Positions 1-6,807 are shown, numbered from the stretch's first letter. The stretch is DNA of 16,352 bases from Hypericibacter sp050729195 (GCF_050729195.1 NZ_JBOHKS010000282.1:1-16352), one strand, 5' to 3'. Notes: a model not told the origin generated them from the letters alone. A program made the numbers and translations.

Positions 1-446
1 GTGCTGTACACATAGGCGCCCGGCGTGTGATAGGGCACCAGCTTGCCGTTTTCGTCGCGCTGGAAGGCGAAGGCCTCGAGCTCGAGCCCGACCTTGGGGG
101 TCAAGCCCAGCGCCTGCCATTCCTTGACCGTCCGCTTCAGCAGGCTGCGGCCGCAGAGCCCGAGCGGGTTGCCGCTGGTCTCGTAGAGATCGGCCATCAC
201 CACCTTGGTGTTCGGCTCCCAGCCCTGGCGGATATCGTCGCCCTTATAGACCGCGTCCATGTCGGGCAGGCCTTCGAGCATCTTGCCGCCGGGTGCCGGC
301 TGCATCTCCTTGTCATAGGTGACCGCGAAGGTGCCCTGGCAGAAGCGCGAGGAGCCGTCGCCGATCTTGCTGGCGGGGAGGTATTTCCCGCGCGCCAGGC
401 TCAGATGGTCGCAGAACAGAAGCCGAAGCCGTTCGCCCGAGGGCAT
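1..446 (-). CDS. Glutamine synthetase-like gamma-glutamyl ligase, 3' part missing (runs off window)
   Basis: Only the first 148 codons are in the window; the rest lies beyond base 1. The visible part is the N-terminal beta-grasp domain and the start of the catalytic domain of the glutamine synthetase superfamily. Residues 10-24 (LFCDHLSLARGKYLP) match the family's 'D..G..RGK' segment, and GLELEAF at 120-126 carries the paired glutamates (E122, E124) that begin the ATP/metal site. Translation begins at an ATG preceded by AGGGAGAGAG, a good ribosome binding site, 25 bp after the P450 stop, so it is probably the distal gene of the catabolic operon. Relatives outside true GlnA ligate glutamate to amines (PuuA-type polyamines, IpuC isopropylamine, aniline-type ligases). 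Its place beside a P450 and ring-cleavage genes favours such an amine ligase over nitrogen assimilation, but this is inference. The family call is firm; the substrate is unknown. Confidence 0.85.
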   Translation of the reverse strand, partial: MPSGERLRLLFCDHLSLARGKYLPASKIGDGSSRFCQGTFAVTYDKEMQPAPGGKMLEGLPDMDAVYKGDDIRQGWEPNTKVVMADLYETSGNPLGLCGRSLLKRTVKEWQALGLTPKVGLELEAFAFQRDENGKLVPYHTPGAYVYS

Positions 447-471
447 GTCTCTCTCCCTGACGTCTTTTTCG

Positions 472-1734
472 TTAGTGCAAGGCGATCCGCACCGGCAGCC
501 GCTTGATGCCGCCGATGAAATTGGAACGCAGATATTCATGCGGGCCGGTCTGCTCGATGCGCGTCATCCGCTTCACCATCTCCTGCAGCAGGATCCGCAC
601 CTCGAGCCGCGCCAGCCACATGCCGAGGCAGATATGGGGGCCGCCCTGGCCGAAGGCGACATGGCGATTGGGCGTGCGCAGCAGATTGACCTCGAACGGA
701 TTGTCGAAGGCCTGCTCGTCGCGATTGGCGGAGACGAACCAGAGGATGACCTTGTCCCCTTCCTTGACCGTCTTGCCATGCATCTCGAAATCGCGCGTCG
801 CGGTGCGGCGGAAATGCATGGTGGGCGAGGCCCAGCGGATGAACTCGTCGGGCGCCGTCTCCCAGATATTACCCTCGCCCGCCTGCAGCTGCTTCATCAG
901 TTCGGGCCGGTTGGCGAGCGCGTAGAGCGAGGCCGCGATCGAATAGCGGGTGGTGTCGTTGCCGGCCGCCACCAGCAGGCAGAAGAAGTTGCGGAACTCG
1001 GTCTCGGAGATGACATTGCCATGAGCGTCGGGCTGCAGGATCAGATGCAGCACGCCGGAGGTATCGCCGCGGCGCTGCTTGTCCTGCATCAGCTTCTTGG
1101 CATAGTCGTAGAGATCGGCGCCTGCCGGCGAGCGGAAGGGCATGAAGCGGTAGGCGTCGGTATCGGCCTTGTCGAGCACATGCTCGGTAAATTCCGGATC
1201 GGTGTTGGCGATGAGCTGGTCGCCCTTCTCCACCAGCCAGTCGAGATCGGCCTCGGGCGTGCCCAGGATCTGGCCCAGCATGCGCATCGGCAATTGCCGC
1301 GCCACATCCTTGACGGCATCGAAGCTGCGCCGCTCCATCACATCGTCGAGAATCGAATCACAGATCAGGCGAATCTGCTCCTCGAACAGCGCCACCACCG
1401 GCTTGGAGAAGGCCTTGCTGACGAGGACGCGGGTGCGGGAATGGTCGGGCGGGTCGGTCTCCTGGAAGGTGCGGCGCGCCAGATATTCCTCATAGGTCTG
1501 GTCTTCCATGCGGATGCCGCGGGCCGAGCTCAGCAGCTCGAAATTCCGGTTGAGATCGAGCACATCCTGGTGGCGCGTGATGGACCAGAAGCCCTTCGCC
1601 CCCTTCATCTCGCTCCAGGCCAGCGGATCCTCGCGACGCAGTCGCGCGAAAGTGTTGTGCGGCGCGCCGTCCAGGAACGCGTCATGGTCCGAGAGATCGG
1701 CATGGCCGTCATCGGTGGGCGTGAAACTGGTCAT
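472..1734 (-). CDS. Cytochrome P450 monooxygenase (operon-encoded)
   Basis: A 420-residue soluble bacterial P450, normal length for the class. The I-helix oxygen-activation motif is AAGNDTTR (256-263), the K-helix ExxR is EFIR (297-300), and the heme loop is FGQGGPHICLG (361-371) with C369 as the thiolate ligand. The extra residue in that loop (GGPH) is common in one large group of bacterial P450s acting on terpenoid, steroid or aliphatic substrates, but the substrate cannot be read from sequence. The ATG at 1734 is chosen because the protein aligns from there and GAGG lies upstream. An open reading frame extends much further upstream in this frame, but it runs inside the preceding gene. The gene follows the acetoacetate-decarboxylase-like gene by 29 bp and precedes the ligase by 25 bp, so it is co-transcribed. 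It may supply the ring or side-chain hydroxylation that HpaBC provides in classical hpa clusters. No ferredoxin or reductase partner is nearby. Confidence 0.95.
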   Translation of the reverse strand: MTSFTPTDDGHADLSDHDAFLDGAPHNTFARLRREDPLAWSEMKGAKGFWSITRHQDVLDLNRNFELLSSARGIRMEDQTYEEYLARRTFQETDPPDHSRTRVLVSKAFSKPVVALFEEQIRLICDSILDDVMERRSFDAVKDVARQLPMRMLGQILGTPEADLDWLVEKGDQLIANTDPEFTEHVLDKADTDAYRFMPFRSPAGADLYDYAKKLMQDKQRRGDTSGVLHLILQPDAHGNVISETEFRNFFCLLVAAGNDTTRYSIAASLYALANRPELMKQLQAGEGNIWETAPDEFIRWASPTMHFRRTATRDFEMHGKTVKEGDKVILWFVSANRDEQAFDNPFEVNLLRTPNRHVAFGQGGPHICLGMWLARLEVRILLQEMVKRMTRIEQTGPHEYLRSNFIGGIKRLPVRIALH

Positions 1735-1763
1735 CCGGCGATCCTCATGAAACCCCTCCCGGC

Positions 1764-2564
1764 CTAGCGCTCGATCGACGGCACCAGCGACTTGCCGCCG
1801 TTCCAGATCACGCCGATCTGGCGGTAATAGGCGCCGATCATCTCCTTCACCTCGAGCCGGGACAGCTCCTCGGTCGGAGAGTCGAACATCTCGAAATGAT
1901 CGACCTTGGCCCGCCAGGGCTTGGCGCCCTCGAACTTCGCGCCGCCGGATTCGATCAGCTCGGCATGGACATCGCCCTTGCCGTCGATCGCCGGCAGCCA
2001 GCGATGATGCGCCATCGGATGGCCGTTGACGAAGCCGTTGCGCTCGGTGGGCTCGCTCAAGGTGATGACCGTCTCGGCGAGACGACGATCGTTGGCGGCC
2101 AAGGTGGCGCCAAAGCTGCCGCCCGCCGCCACCTGCGGCGCCGGCGCGAAGGGATGCGGGCGCGTCATATGGATCGAGCCGAACTTCTTCGGATAGCCCT
2201 GATGGATGCCGCGCAGCAACGCGAAATCCTTGTCGACCCAAATATAGAGGCAGCGCGAATAGACCCGGCCCTCGAAGGCGCAGCGCACCACCGCGAAGCA
2301 CTCTTTATATTGCGCGCGGATGGGGTCCAGCAGCTCGGCCTTGGTGCCGCCGCAGGACTGCCAATCGGCCCAGATCAGCGCCACGGCGCCGGGGTCCTCG
2401 GGCGCCAGGGTCAGGGGTGCGGGCAGCAGCTCGGCCACCCACGCCGGGTCGGTCCGGTATTCGATGGTCAGGAGATCGCCCGAATAGAACCAGGGCGGTG
2501 GCGGCAGGAGCGAGGCCTGGCCGGTGGCGCTGCGGGGATAGAAGAAGCCTTGTTGCTTCGACAT
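1764..2564 (-). CDS. Acetoacetate decarboxylase-family protein
   Basis: A 266-residue protein of the acetoacetate decarboxylase superfamily, close to the usual ~250. The segment HQGYPKKFGS (121-130) matches the active-site signature in which the first lysine (here K126) forms a Schiff base with a keto substrate and the second (K127) lowers its pKa. In the family this chemistry supports beta-keto acid decarboxylation, and some relatives act as aldolase/dehydratases on pyruvate-type substrates. The start ATG lies 11 bp after the stop of the FAH-family gene, with TGAGG overlapping that stop as a plausible ribosome binding site. Within this meta-cleavage operon it could handle a ring-cleavage product, perhaps in place of the HpaH hydratase or HpaI aldolase, neither of which is in the window. 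Family membership is clear; the reaction is inferred only. Confidence 0.88.
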   Translation of the reverse strand: MSKQQGFFYPRSATGQASLLPPPPWFYSGDLLTIEYRTDPAWVAELLPAPLTLAPEDPGAVALIWADWQSCGGTKAELLDPIRAQYKECFAVVRCAFEGRVYSRCLYIWVDKDFALLRGIHQGYPKKFGSIHMTRPHPFAPAPQVAAGGSFGATLAANDRRLAETVITLSEPTERNGFVNGHPMAHHRWLPAIDGKGDVHAELIESGGAKFEGAKPWRAKVDHFEMFDSPTEELSRLEVKEMIGAYYRQIGVIWNGGKSLVPSIER

Positions 2565-2575
2565 GGGGGATGACC

Positions 2576-3433
2576 TCAGGCGCCGGGCTTCTTGGGCGGA
2601 CGGATGCCGCGGAACTCCCATTCGCCGCCCAGCGCGGTCGAGAGCACCTCTTCGGACTCCGACGGCTGGGCGCCGAGCTCGGTACGGATCGGCAGCGGCC
2701 CTTCGACGATACGGTTCGAGAGCCGTCCGAGCCCCTCCACGTCCACTTCGACAAGATCGCCCGGTTTCACGGGACGCGAGTTGGCCGGCGTGCCCGACAG
2801 CAGCACATCGCCCGGCTCCAGCGTGATGTTACGGGCGATGTCGGCCACCAGGTAATGCATGTCCCAGGTCATCTCGGCGGTGTTGCCGTCCTGCTTGATC
2901 TGGCCATTGACATAGGTGCGCAGATATTTGTTCCGGAAATCCCAGCCGGTGACGAGCCCGGGCCCCAGCGGGCAGAGCGTGTCGCTGCCCTTGACGCGCA
3001 GCATCGAGCCCGCATCGGTGTCGCGGAAATCATGCAGGCCGAAATCGTTGGCGACCGTGTAGCCGGCGATGTAATCGCCCGCTTCCGCCTGACTGACATT
3101 GCGGCAGCGCCGGCCGATGACGATCCCGACCTCGCCCTCATAATTCAGCCATTTGCAGTTCTTGGGCCGCACCACATCGCCGCGATGGGCATTGAGCGCC
3201 GAGGTCGGTTTCTGGAAATAGGTCGGTGTCGCTGACAGCTTGATCTGGAATTCCTTGACGCGGCTCACATGGTTGAGATGGACCGCGATCACCTTGGTCG
3301 GCACCGCCGGCGGCAGATGGATCGCCTCGGCGATCGCGACCCGCCTGCCATCGCGCGCCACCAGCTCCTCGCCCTGGCGCTCGGTCTCGACCACGGCGCC
3401 CGCCAGCAAGATCCGACGAAATTCCCGCGTCAC
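2576..3433 (-). CDS. Fumarylacetoacetate hydrolase-family protein (HpaG-like decarboxylase/isomerase)
   Basis: A 285-residue FAH-superfamily enzyme. The C-terminal catalytic domain has the metal-binding acidic set: E99 and E101 in NYEGEVGIVIG and D130 in GYTVANDFGLHDFRD, followed by the family's LSGTP turn (212-216). The superfamily cleaves or isomerises/decarboxylates Mg2+-bound oxo-acids. Next to an extradiol dioxygenase and a semialdehyde dehydrogenase, the natural role is HpaG-type: decarboxylation of 5-oxopent-3-ene-1,2,5-tricarboxylate and isomerisation of the product. The E. coli HpaG is a tandem two-domain protein of about 430 residues; this one has a single domain, so it may do only one step. 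The start is a GTG behind GGGAGAGG; an ATG overlapping it by two bases is in another frame and meets TGA at once. It lies 22 bp after the dioxygenase stop. Confidence 0.85.
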   Translation of the reverse strand: MTREFRRILLAGAVVETERQGEELVARDGRRVAIAEAIHLPPAVPTKVIAVHLNHVSRVKEFQIKLSATPTYFQKPTSALNAHRGDVVRPKNCKWLNYEGEVGIVIGRRCRNVSQAEAGDYIAGYTVANDFGLHDFRDTDAGSMLRVKGSDTLCPLGPGLVTGWDFRNKYLRTYVNGQIKQDGNTAEMTWDMHYLVADIARNITLEPGDVLLSGTPANSRPVKPGDLVEVDVEGLGRLSNRIVEGPLPIRTELGAQPSESEEVLSTALGGEWEFRGIRPPKKPGA

Positions 3434-3455
3434 ATCCCTCTCCCTTCGATCCGCC

Positions 3456-4352
3456 TCATTCCGCCGCGCGGCGCCGGGCGTTCCAACCGTCTTTCGGCCG
3501 ATCGAACCAGACATGGACCTGGCCGGTCCCGATCGCGTTCTCATAGTCGCTGAAGAGCCGGCCCGGCGCGGTGAAATTCTCCTCGCCCAGGGCCGCCGCC
3601 ATCATCAGATAATGGCCGAAATTGGCCTCCGGCTTGAACCGGAGGAACTCCGGCATGGTGCGCAGCAGGCGGGCATGGTCGCCCGCCTTCATCCATTCGA
3701 TCCGTTCGAGATCGGCCGCGGAATGGGCCGGACTGAAGATATGCTCGACCCCTGCCGCCTCATGCTCGCGCAGTTTCTGCAGCGGCCAGAATTTATGGCT
3801 CATCGCACCGGAGGCCAGCAGCACCACGCGACGATCGATGCCGGCAATGGTCTCGCGCAGCGCGCGGCCGACCCGCAGGAAATCCTCGCTCTCCGCCGTC
3901 TGGCAGCAGCTGACCGATAGCCAGGCTTCCTTGTCGCGCTGCATATATTTCAGCGGATTGACCGTCGCGTAATGGATCGGCAGGTAGGGGTCGTCGATCG
4001 CGGTGATCCAGGTGCCATGCTTGCGCGCGTTGGCGGACGCGGCCTTGGCGAAGGCCGGATCGCCGGGTGCGTCATAAGGCACCTGCGACATGCCGCGCGG
4101 CAGCTCGTCCGAGGTGAATTTCCCGTGGCGGCGCTCATGGCCGGTGACGAGGAACTCGACGGTCGAGAACCAATGAGAATCGAAAACGATCACGAGGTCA
4201 TAGTCGAGCTTCGACAGCACCTCGCTGCGCAGCCGCTTGAACCCGTCGACCACACTGAAATCCTGGCCGTTATTGAGCTCATGGCGGATCTCCAGCGGCA
4301 GCATGACCGTGGGGACATGGGCGATCAGCCCACAGGCGACGACCTCACCCAT
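3456..4352 (-). CDS. hpaD: Class III extradiol ring-cleavage dioxygenase, HpaD-like (LigB fold)
   Basis: A 298-residue member of the LigB/class III extradiol dioxygenases, resembling proteobacterial 3,4-dihydroxyphenylacetate 2,3-dioxygenase along its length. Fe(II) ligands are visible at the expected places: H12 (IAHVP), H60 (FDSHW) and E242 (KPEAN). Further conserved histidines are H127 (PIHYATVNPL) and H186 (ASGAMSHKF), the latter at the position of the catalytic base. The C-terminal GTGQVHVWF parallels the end of HpaD. The reaction would be meta-cleavage of a catechol to a semialdehyde, passed to the dehydrogenase encoded just upstream. Its ATG lies inside the end of the dehydrogenase gene (8-bp overlap) behind GGAGGAACA, which indicates translational coupling. 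The class is certain. The exact catechol (homoprotocatechuate or a side-chain variant) is inferred from neighbours. Confidence 0.9.
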   Translation of the reverse strand: MGEVVACGLIAHVPTVMLPLEIRHELNNGQDFSVVDGFKRLRSEVLSKLDYDLVIVFDSHWFSTVEFLVTGHERRHGKFTSDELPRGMSQVPYDAPGDPAFAKAASANARKHGTWITAIDDPYLPIHYATVNPLKYMQRDKEAWLSVSCCQTAESEDFLRVGRALRETIAGIDRRVVLLASGAMSHKFWPLQKLREHEAAGVEHIFSPAHSAADLERIEWMKAGDHARLLRTMPEFLRFKPEANFGHYLMMAAALGEENFTAPGRLFSDYENAIGTGQVHVWFDRPKDGWNARRRAAE

Positions 4353-5808
4353 TGTTCCTCCAGCCATTCGGCGCATAGACGCTGTTCTTGACGTCACAAT
4401 AGAAATCGAACGACCAGCTGCCGCCTTCGCGACCGATACCCGACTTGCCATTGCCGCCGAAGGCCTGGCGCAGATCGCGCACGAAGAAGCAGTTGTTCCA
4501 GACCAGGCCTGCCGAGACCTGCGAGGTGACGCGTTCGGCGCGCTTCTCGTCGCCGGTCATGACGATCGCCGCCAGGCCATAGTCGGTGTCGTTGGCCATG
4601 GCGATGGCTTGCGTCTCGTCGCGGAAGGACTGCAGGCAGAGCACCGGCCCGAACACCTCCTCGCGAAGGATCTCGCTGCCGGCAGGCGGATCGACGAACA
4701 AGGTCGGGCAGTAATAGATCCCGCCAAGATCCGTGTTCGGGCCGCCACCCAGCGTGGGCTTCAGGCCCGATGCGGTCGCGCGCTGCACATAGCCGTCGAC
4801 CCGCTCGAAATGCGGCCGGCTGATCTGCGGGCCGATATCGGTCGTCTCGTCGCGCGGATCGCCCTGGTGGATCGCCCTGGCCTTGGCGAGAAAGGCCTCG
4901 AGGAAACGCCCGCGGATGCTCTCCTCGACAAGAATGCGCGTGCCGGCGAGGCAGACCTGGCCGGCATTGTCATACTGGCCGACGGCCGTGTTCACCGCGA
5001 GGTCGAGATCGGCATCGGCAAACACCAGATAGGGCGACTTGCCGCCGAGCTCGAAGGAGAGCGGCACCAGGTTCTCGGCTGCCGAGGCCGCGATCTGCTT
5101 GGCGGTCGCCACCGAGCCAGTGAAGCTGAGGCGCCGGATCTTCGGATGGCGCGCCAGCGCGGCCCCCGCCTCGCGCCCGATCCCCTGCACGACGTTGAAG
5201 ACGCCGTCCGGCAACCCTGCTTCGGCCGTGATATCGGCCAGGAGCGAAGCCGTCAGCGGCGCCCATTCCGGCGGCTTGTAGACGACGGTACAGCCAGCCG
5301 CGAGCGCCGGCGCGATGCGCCAGGTTCCCAGCATCAGGGGCGCATTCCAGGGCGTGATGATGGCCGCGACGCCGCTCGGATCCCAGCTCACATGATTGCG
5401 GTGATTGCGGACCTCGAAGTCGGCATGATCGAGCTGCAGCAGCCAGTCGGCGAAGAAACGGAAATTCATCGCCACGCGCGGCATCACCCCGCGGCGGTGC
5501 GAGCGCAGCAGCGAGCCATTGTCGCGCGTCTCGACCACGGCCAGAGATTCAACCTTGGATTCGACGATGTCGGCGATGCGGTGGAGCAGCCGCGCTCGCT
5601 CCTCGCGGCTGGTGCGCGACCAGGTCTTGAAGGCTTGGGAAGCTGCCGCGACGGCGTGATCGACCTCGGCAGCACCGGCCCGCGCCAGGGCCGCGATCGG
5701 CGTCTCGTCGATCGGCGAAATGCTCTCGAACCGTTCGGCGCTGTCGATGCGCCGCCCGCCGATCCAATGTCGGGTATCGACCTCCACGCCTTCGACCCGC
5801 GCAGACAT
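4345..5808 (-). CDS. hpaE: Aldehyde dehydrogenase, HpaE-like (5-carboxymethyl-2-hydroxymuconate semialdehyde dehydrogenase type)
   Basis: A 487-residue NAD(P)+-dependent aldehyde dehydrogenase of standard length. The oxyanion asparagine is N155 (TPWN), the cofactor lysine K178 (YKPPE), the general base E253 (FELGGKSP) and the nucleophile C286 (NAGQVC). The C-terminal SGIGREGGSWSFDFYCDVKN is typical of muconic-semialdehyde-type members. The likely job is oxidation of the ring-cleavage semialdehyde to the dicarboxylate. I chose the ATG at 5808 over an upstream TTG at 5820 because TTTGGAGCC gives a well-spaced ribosome binding site for it. It is the first structural gene of the operon, directly behind the promoter/operator at 5827-5866, and its last bases overlap the start of the dioxygenase gene. 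Enzyme class is secure; the precise substrate is inferred from neighbours. Confidence 0.92.
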   Translation of the reverse strand: MSARVEGVEVDTRHWIGGRRIDSAERFESISPIDETPIAALARAGAAEVDHAVAAASQAFKTWSRTSREERARLLHRIADIVESKVESLAVVETRDNGSLLRSHRRGVMPRVAMNFRFFADWLLQLDHADFEVRNHRNHVSWDPSGVAAIITPWNAPLMLGTWRIAPALAAGCTVVYKPPEWAPLTASLLADITAEAGLPDGVFNVVQGIGREAGAALARHPKIRRLSFTGSVATAKQIAASAAENLVPLSFELGGKSPYLVFADADLDLAVNTAVGQYDNAGQVCLAGTRILVEESIRGRFLEAFLAKARAIHQGDPRDETTDIGPQISRPHFERVDGYVQRATASGLKPTLGGGPNTDLGGIYYCPTLFVDPPAGSEILREEVFGPVLCLQSFRDETQAIAMANDTDYGLAAIVMTGDEKRAERVTSQVSAGLVWNNCFFVRDLRQAFGGNGKSGIGREGGSWSFDFYCDVKNSVYAPNGWRNNG

Positions 5809-5826
5809 GTCCGGCTCCAAAAATCG

Positions 5827-5838
5827 TTCGATGTCGAA
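5827..5838. promoter_or_regulatory. Operator-like palindrome 1 (putative MarR site)
   Basis: TTCGATGTCGAA is a perfect 5-2-5 inverted repeat just downstream of the -10 of the dehydrogenase operon, so a bound protein would block initiation. The flanks ATCG (left) and T (right) are also shared with a second copy at 6650-6661. MarR-family dimers bind palindromes of this kind, and a marR-type gene lies between the two copies. Binding is inferred from position and repetition. Confidence 0.6.
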
Positions 5839-5866
5839 TAATCTGGCAAAGGCCCCCTTGAGTCAA
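5838..5866 (-). promoter_or_regulatory. Sigma70-type promoter of the catabolic operon
   Basis: On the minus strand a -35 TTGACT (complement of 5861-5866) and a -10 GATTAT (complement of 5838-5843) are separated by exactly 17 bp. They match the consensus at 5/6 and 4/6 positions. Transcription would start near 5831, giving a leader of about 23 nt before the dehydrogenase ATG with a good ribosome binding site. The operator-like palindrome at 5827-5838 would sit over the start site. This allows the enzyme genes to be transcribed separately from marR, which ends at 5903. Confidence 0.6.
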
Positions 5867-5895
5867 GCCGGGGGTACGCTGCCGTCAAGGCTTGA
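5857..5895. repeat. Pair of TCAAG/CTTGA inverted repeats over and behind the -35
   Basis: CTTGAGTCAAG (5857-5867) is a perfect 5-1-5 palindrome that contains the -35 hexamer. TCAAGGCTTGA (5885-5895) is a second 5-1-5 palindrome made from the same pentamer in inverted order, starting 28 bp away. They fill the short gap between marR and the dehydrogenase gene. They could be a second regulator's site or hairpins near the marR 3' end; no U-tract supports a classical terminator. Confidence 0.35.
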
Positions 5896-5902
5896 GAAAC
5901 CC

Positions 5903-6532
5903 CTAGCTGTCCTCGCCCACCGGACCGTCCATCTCGCCGATCGTCGCCAGGATCATGCGGATGGCGTCGGTCGCGGAATCCATCTGGCGCGCCGTCAGCT
6001 TGGCGACGATGCGGGTTTCCTCGGCATTGAACTTCGGAAAGAGCTTGCTGATCAGCTCCGTGCCGGCCGCGGTCAGATTGACGATGACGAGCCGGCGCTC
6101 CAGCTCGTTGGTCCGCCGCCGCAGCAGCTTCCGTCCCTCCAGCATATTGAGAATACTGGAAAGCGTGCTCTTCGCGACCCCGGCTTCGATCGCCAGCCGC
6201 CGCGTCTCGAGCTCGCCGAAGATCCAGAGGCACCAGAGCACAACGAAGGCCGACCAGTGGAGGTCCGGGTCCTTGAGGACGCTGCGCTCGAAATGCTGCC
6301 GGATGAAGCCCGAGGCGCGATGGATGTTCGAGACCAGCGCCATCGAATCGAGATTGATGCCGAGGCCCGCGACCCGCCGCTCGCCCAGGAGCTCCGCCAG
6401 CGGCTTCTGCGAGCGATGGCTCTGCATCTTCTTGCCGTTGGCCTTGCCGGCGCTATCCGGCCGTTTCACGGGGGCAATGGGCTTTGCTGCAGTGCGGCGT
6501 GACTTGGTCAAGGCGAACTCCCGATCGAGCAT
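5903..6532 (-). CDS. MarR-family transcriptional regulator (HpaR-like position)
   Basis: Encodes up to 209 residues. A winged helix-turn-helix is visible: the helices around 108-132 (ETRRLAIEAGVAKSTLSSIL) followed by a basic wing at 137-152 (LRRRTNELERRLVIVN), then a C-terminal dimerisation helix region. About 40-60 N-terminal residues, rich in K, R, P and A, exceed the usual ~150-residue MarR core. The start is uncertain. The ATG at 6532 has no Shine-Dalgarno but a TATAAC element lies only 8 bp upstream, while a TTG at 6511 has GGGAG six bases ahead; both are in frame. HpaR is the MarR repressor of E. coli hpa genes, and this gene sits next to hpaE/hpaD-like genes. It probably represses the operon and the divergent permease, being released by a pathway substrate. 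Confidence 0.88.
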   Translation of the reverse strand: MLDREFALTKSRRTAAKPIAPVKRPDSAGKANGKKMQSHRSQKPLAELLGERRVAGLGINLDSMALVSNIHRASGFIRQHFERSVLKDPDLHWSAFVVLWCLWIFGELETRRLAIEAGVAKSTLSSILNMLEGRKLLRRRTNELERRLVIVNLTAAGTELISKLFPKFNAEETRIVAKLTARQMDSATDAIRMILATIGEMDGPVGEDS

Positions 6533-6540
6533 CGGCGCCG

Positions 6541-6546
6541 GTTATA
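6541..6546 (-). promoter_or_regulatory. Possible -10 element of the marR-type gene
   Basis: The minus strand reads TATAAC, a 5/6 match to the -10 consensus. Initiation would fall close to 6534-6535, almost on the ATG at 6532, which would make a leaderless transcript or favour the internal TTG start with its own GGGAG. No good -35 is visible at 16-18 bp. Confidence 0.3.
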
Positions 6547-6641
6547 GCATCGCCGAGCGAAACCGAAACAGCCGCGCTGATGTCTTCCCGGTTTTGCGGC
6601 CCGTCCCCTCCGACGGCTCTCTTGCTCCGGTTCAAGGTCTG

Positions 6642-6661
6642 TATTATCGTTCGACATCGAA
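6642..6661 (+). promoter_or_regulatory. Permease promoter -10 with operator-like palindrome 2
   Basis: TATTAT (6642-6647, 5/6 match to the -10 consensus) is followed two bases later by TTCGACATCGAA (6650-6661). This palindrome is the reverse complement of the one at 5827-5838. In both promoters it lies at the predicted transcription start, with ATTAT just upstream. The -35 is weak here (CTCTTG at 17 bp, or TTGCTC at 14 bp). The region 6533-6807 otherwise contains only the roughly 150-nt permease leader, with no other convincing gene. Confidence 0.55.
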
Positions 6662-6807
6662 TGAACGACAAACACGCCGCGCGGGACCTTGAGGTCGTGC
6701 CGGAGCGTGTGATCCGGCCGAGGGGCGGATGGCCTCTTCCGTGCCGCAACAGCATAGCGGGGGATCGAGATTGTTCGGCCCCTTCGCGCGTGTCAGGGGA
6801 GGACAGC

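Noticed and set aside
319..1767. A 482-codon plus-strand frame opposite the operon P450, and a 159-codon frame opposite the GS-like gene
   Set aside because: Both are antisense shadows without recognisable domains; the minus strand carries the heme-binding and GS motifs.
472..2301. Extension of the P450 frame upstream to make a 609-residue fusion protein
   Set aside because: The extra part is an off-frame reading of the acetoacetate-decarboxylase-family gene (R-rich, no domain). The P450 aligns from the ATG at 1734.
4237..5841. A 534-codon open frame on the plus strand opposite the dehydrogenase and dioxygenase genes
   Set aside because: It is antisense to two genes with complete catalytic motifs, its product is compositionally odd (R/A/H/D/Q-rich, no domain), and long antisense frames are common in GC-rich DNA.
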